Of a stretch of DNA of 39,858 nucleotides, positions 36,994 through 39,858 are shown piece after piece. Source of the DNA: Candidatus Gottesmanbacteria bacterium (GTDB lineage: Bacteria > Patescibacteriota > Microgenomatia > UBA10105); NCBI GenBank assembly GCA_023245415.1, contig JAHFKJ010000014.1, forward strand, positions 1 to 39,858. Direction: 5' to 3'. The notes under the pieces are model-generated. The model did no database searches. It saw only the letters and a program-made list of their open reading frames with translations, and was not told the DNA's origin. Position 1 is the first letter of the stretch. Each line of letters begins with the position of its first letter. The translations under genes and the position numbers were made by a program.

Positions 36994-37141
36994 TTTAGTT
37001 TTCAAGCATATCATACCATGATATGCCACACCAGATATATTTTTGTCTTCACAAATAGATTAAATCATTCTTACAATGTATTTGTTGAATCTACGTTATC
37101 CGGGAAATTCCGAGTAGACAGATTAAAATAATTATTTATCA

Positions 37142-37321
37142 TTAATCATTACAACACGGATCTTTGTATCCGCAATTTTTACAAACGGAGTCTCGACCAC
37201 CAGGCATACCAAAGAAGTCTTCACCACACAAAGGACAAGGACGAAGATTGAAAATGCGAGGATTGATTTCTCTATGTGGACTAATTTGAATTACAGAATA
37301 AATTTTATTATTTGTCTTCAT
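37142..37321 (-). CDS. Small zinc-ribbon protein (59 aa; absent from the ORF track)
   Basis: MKTNNKIYSVIQISPHREINPRIFNLRPCPLCGEDFFGMPGGRDSVCKNCGYKDPCCND*; CPLC...CKNC. Confidence 0.75.
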   Translation of the reverse strand: MKTNNKIYSVIQISPHREINPRIFNLRPCPLCGEDFFGMPGGRDSVCKNCGYKDPCCND

Positions 37322-37403
37322 GTCATCCTGAACTTGCCTGCCCGGCTTAGGACTATTTCAGGATTTTTAATTTATAAGATGCCCAAACAGATATAACATG
37401 ACA
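37321..37403. repeat. Degenerate palindromic intergenic element
   Basis: TGTCATCCTGAAC...TTCAGGAT...AAGATGCCCAAAC...CATGACA nested inverted arms. Confidence 0.5.
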
Positions 37404-37410
37404 GTTATAA

Positions 37411-37632
37411 TTATGGATATGTTTGCTTTCCTGCATCATCGACTAAAATTATCGCAGCCACTGGACAGGCTTTTGCAGACTCTAATACTGTATTTTCATC
37501 TTCATTGGAAGCACTGTCTAAAACAATCGCTTTGGCTTCGTTATCGAGTGCAAATGCTTGTGGCGCTATCGCAACACACGTTCCAGCCCCTATGCATAGA
37601 TTTCTATCTACGGTAATTTTATATTTTGCCAT
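37411..37632 (-). CDS. Single-cluster ferredoxin (possible [3Fe-4S] type)
   Basis: ITVDRNLCIGAGTCVAIAPQAF...SAKACPVAAIIL; middle cluster Cys replaced by Ala (C-x2-A-x2-C). Confidence 0.88.
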   Translation of the reverse strand: MAKYKITVDRNLCIGAGTCVAIAPQAFALDNEAKAIVLDSASNEDENTVLESAKACPVAAIILVDDAGKQTYP

Positions 37633-37678
37633 AGCTTAAAATTTCTAACCGCTAGTAGCCTGACTAATTTCTAATTAT

Positions 37679-38053
37679 CTAAGTCAGCTGATTTAGTGTT
37701 TTATGTAATACCTCTAACGATAAAAGTGCACATTTTACCCGTGTTGGAGATAATTCAATACCTAGCATAGTCAAAATATCATTCTTACTTAAATTTTTCA
37801 AGTCACCAATTTTTTGACCTTTAACAGATTCAGTTAGCATTGAGGCACTCGCTATACTAATCGCGCAACCTGAACCTTGAAATTTAATATCAGCTACAAG
37901 ACTGGATTTATTCTTTACTAAAACCTGCATCGACAGAGAGTCGCCGCAGGAAACTATGTTATCACTAGCCTCAGAGGACGGATTATCCAATACTCCGAAA
38001 TTAAATGGATGTTTATAATGCTCAAGAATTTGTTCGCGATATATTAAGTCCAT
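37679..38053 (-). CDS. sufU: SufU/IscU-type Fe-S scaffold protein
   Basis: MDLIYREQILEHYKHPFNFGVL; SCGDSLSMQV; GSGCAISIASASMLTE; TRVKCALLSLEVL. Confidence 0.9.
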   Translation of the reverse strand: MDLIYREQILEHYKHPFNFGVLDNPSSEASDNIVSCGDSLSMQVLVKNKSSLVADIKFQGSGCAISIASASMLTESVKGQKIGDLKNLSKNDILTMLGIELSPTRVKCALLSLEVLHKTLNQLT

Positions 38054-38060
38054 GTATTGT

Positions 38061-39278
38061 TTAAGAAAAAGTTTTTTGTACAAACTTTAGTCCTTCCACT
38101 AATGCATCGACATCTTTTTCAGTTGAATAAACATAAAATGAAGCTCGAGCAGTAGAAACTAAATTAAGACTCAAGTGCAACGGCATAGCGCAATGATGTC
38201 CAGCTCGAATACAAATATTCCTCGAATCCAATATCTGTGCGATATCATGAGCATGGATCTTCTCAATAGTAAAAGAGATTACTCCACCTCTATCTTCCAT
38301 TTGAGTAGGACCGTATATAGTTATTCCGTTAATTAGTTTAAGTTTTTCGAAAGCATATGTTGTTAACTCAATTTCGTGACGACGTACATTTTCCATGCCT
38401 AAATCTTTAAGATAGTCGATAGCAGCTCCCAATCCTATCACACCTGCGATATGCGGAGTCCCGGCTTCAAATTTATGTGGTGTATCTTTGAAATCTGTAT
38501 GGTCAATATATACTGCCTGTATCATATCTCCGCCGTACTGATACGGATGCATTTCATGAAGTAACTCATAACGCCCCCAGAGTACGCCAACGCCGGTTGG
38601 ACCCAGCATCTTATGGGATGAAAAAACGTAAAAATCGCATCCTAAATCCTCAATATCGACCTTCATATGAGGCACTGCCTGAGCTCCATCTATGAGTACT
38701 AAAGATTCTGGTATTCTCTTTTTTATTGTAGCAACGAGTTTTTTTATGGGATTTATGGTGCCTAATACATTAGATACTGCAGTTATTGCAACTAATCTAG
38801 TTCGTGACGACATTAATTTTTCTAGCTCCAACAAATTAAGCATGTAATCCCTACCCGTGTTCCAAATCTTAAAATTAGCATTCTTTTTCAATGATCTCTG
38901 TTGCCATGGTACGAAATTGGAATGATGCTCCATAATTGAAACAATTATTTCATCTCCTGGCTTAAGCGTTTTTCCTATCCCCGCAGCGACTAAGTTGACA
39001 GCTTCAGTTGCATTTCTTACGAATACTATCTCCCGACTATTTTTTGCGCCAATAAAGTGTGCAACTTTCCCTCGTACTGCTTCATATTCTGCAGTTGCTT
39101 TTTCGGATATTTTATAAATTCCTCGAAATATATTAGCGCTATATTTGTGGTAATATTCGTTTTCTTTTGCGATTACCTGCCGAGGCTTTAATGAAGTCGC
39201 ACCGGAATCAAGATACACTAAATCTTTAATGTGTGAAAAAATTGGAAAATCATTTTTTAATTCATCAGTATCTAACAT
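38061..39278 (-). CDS. sufS: Cysteine desulfurase (SufS type)
   Basis: YLDSGATSLKPRQVI; FVRNATEAVNLVA; SSHKMLGPTGVGVLWGR; IRAGHHCAMPLH. Confidence 0.96.
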   Translation of the reverse strand: MLDTDELKNDFPIFSHIKDLVYLDSGATSLKPRQVIAKENEYYHKYSANIFRGIYKISEKATAEYEAVRGKVAHFIGAKNSREIVFVRNATEAVNLVAAGIGKTLKPGDEIIVSIMEHHSNFVPWQQRSLKKNANFKIWNTGRDYMLNLLELEKLMSSRTRLVAITAVSNVLGTINPIKKLVATIKKRIPESLVLIDGAQAVPHMKVDIEDLGCDFYVFSSHKMLGPTGVGVLWGRYELLHEMHPYQYGGDMIQAVYIDHTDFKDTPHKFEAGTPHIAGVIGLGAAIDYLKDLGMENVRRHEIELTTYAFEKLKLINGITIYGPTQMEDRGGVISFTIEKIHAHDIAQILDSRNICIRAGHHCAMPLHLSLNLVSTARASFYVYSTEKDVDALVEGLKFVQKTFS

Positions 39279-39282
39279 AGTA

Positions 39283-39858
39283 TTAATAAACTAATGTATT
39301 AATCTCATTTAATATTCGTTTTTTTAAAATTGCACTCTTTATGTGACTTAGAATTGGATCAAAAAATCCCTCGATCACCATATTGCTTGCTGCTACTGTA
39401 CTAATTCCTCGACTTTCTAAGTAAAAAAGTTCTTCGCAGTTAATTTTACTAATCGTAGCACTATGTGTACAGCGTACATCATTTGCCAAAATTTCCAGAG
39501 CCGGTTTACTTTCAGTTTTAGCTTCACTTGACAACATTAGGTTTTCATTTCGCTGATAAGCATCCGTCCTTTGAGCAATCGGATCTACTGATATAAAACC
39601 TTCAAAATTCAGCGAACTCTTATCAGATAATACACTTTTTACAAGTAAGTTGCTGCGTGTACGCGGTGCCTGGTGATTTTGAATTGTATGTAGAATTATC
39701 TGGTCATTTTTTTTGCCAATTATTATCCCATATATATCCGCCTCTGAATCTGCGCCAGTTAGATTTACTTCTAGAGAATAGGCAACTGAACAATTAGCTA
39801 TTAAAATCAGTATTAAACGTTCAGAACTCTCAACCAAATAACGATCCTTCGTGGAAGA
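39283..39858 (-). CDS. sufD: SufB/SufD-family protein, partial (runs off right edge)
   Basis: APRTRSNLLVKSVLSDKSSLNFEGFISVDPIAQRTDAYQRNENLMLS...ALEILANDVRCTHSATI; frame open to window end. Confidence 0.85.
   Translation of the reverse strand, partial: SSTKDRYLVESSERLILILIANCSVAYSLEVNLTGADSEADIYGIIIGKKNDQIILHTIQNHQAPRTRSNLLVKSVLSDKSSLNFEGFISVDPIAQRTDAYQRNENLMLSSEAKTESKPALEILANDVRCTHSATISKINCEELFYLESRGISTVAASNMVIEGFFDPILSHIKSAILKKRILNEINTLVY

Noticed and set aside
1-39858. Alternative genetic code (UGA recoded, as in some CPR lineages)
   Set aside because: Several complete genes end naturally at TGA (e.g. the Ddl-like gene at 24141) and no conserved domain is interrupted by in-frame TGA

Overview
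The window is gene-dense, AT-rich bacterial DNA with standard-code genes, mostly on the minus strand. Content and style suggest a Candidate Phyla Radiation / Patescibacteria (Microgenomates-like) genome; this is inference from gene families (class I LysRS, partial purine pathway, 2-oxoacid:ferredoxin oxidoreductase, dockerin protein), not from a marker gene. Main blocks: purF-purN-purD; nfo and a DsbA-like protein; a divergent pair of secreted-protein genes, one with cohesin-like and dockerin domains; a Y-family polymerase/AlkA repair island; an accessory region with tandem deaminase paralogs, a DMT transporter, a methyltransferase and a 129-bp direct repeat; a two-gene exosortase system; secA; a Ddl-like ATP-grasp; a serS/histidine phosphatase/rdgB/HD/lysS cluster; greA; tRNA-Glu(CTC); a class A beta-lactamase-like hydrolase; lon; a 2-oxoacid:ferredoxin oxidoreductase; a zinc-ribbon mini-gene absent from the ORF track; a ferredoxin; and suf genes running off the right edge. 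The strongest candidate for an unusual system is the exosortase/EpsI-like fusion (15385-16854) overlapping the 3' end of a 999-aa multi-TM VIT/vWA-like protein that ends in a PEP-CTERM-type signal (VPEPHEW-TM-RKK). Other notable signals: a class I LysRS fused to a B3/4-like domain, a near-consensus CIRCE element before lon, a terminator-like hairpin in the greA leader with overlapping divergent promoters, a deaminase paralog lacking all zinc ligands, and a covarying hairpin repeat family around the polY gene. No tools were run; domain calls are by eye.
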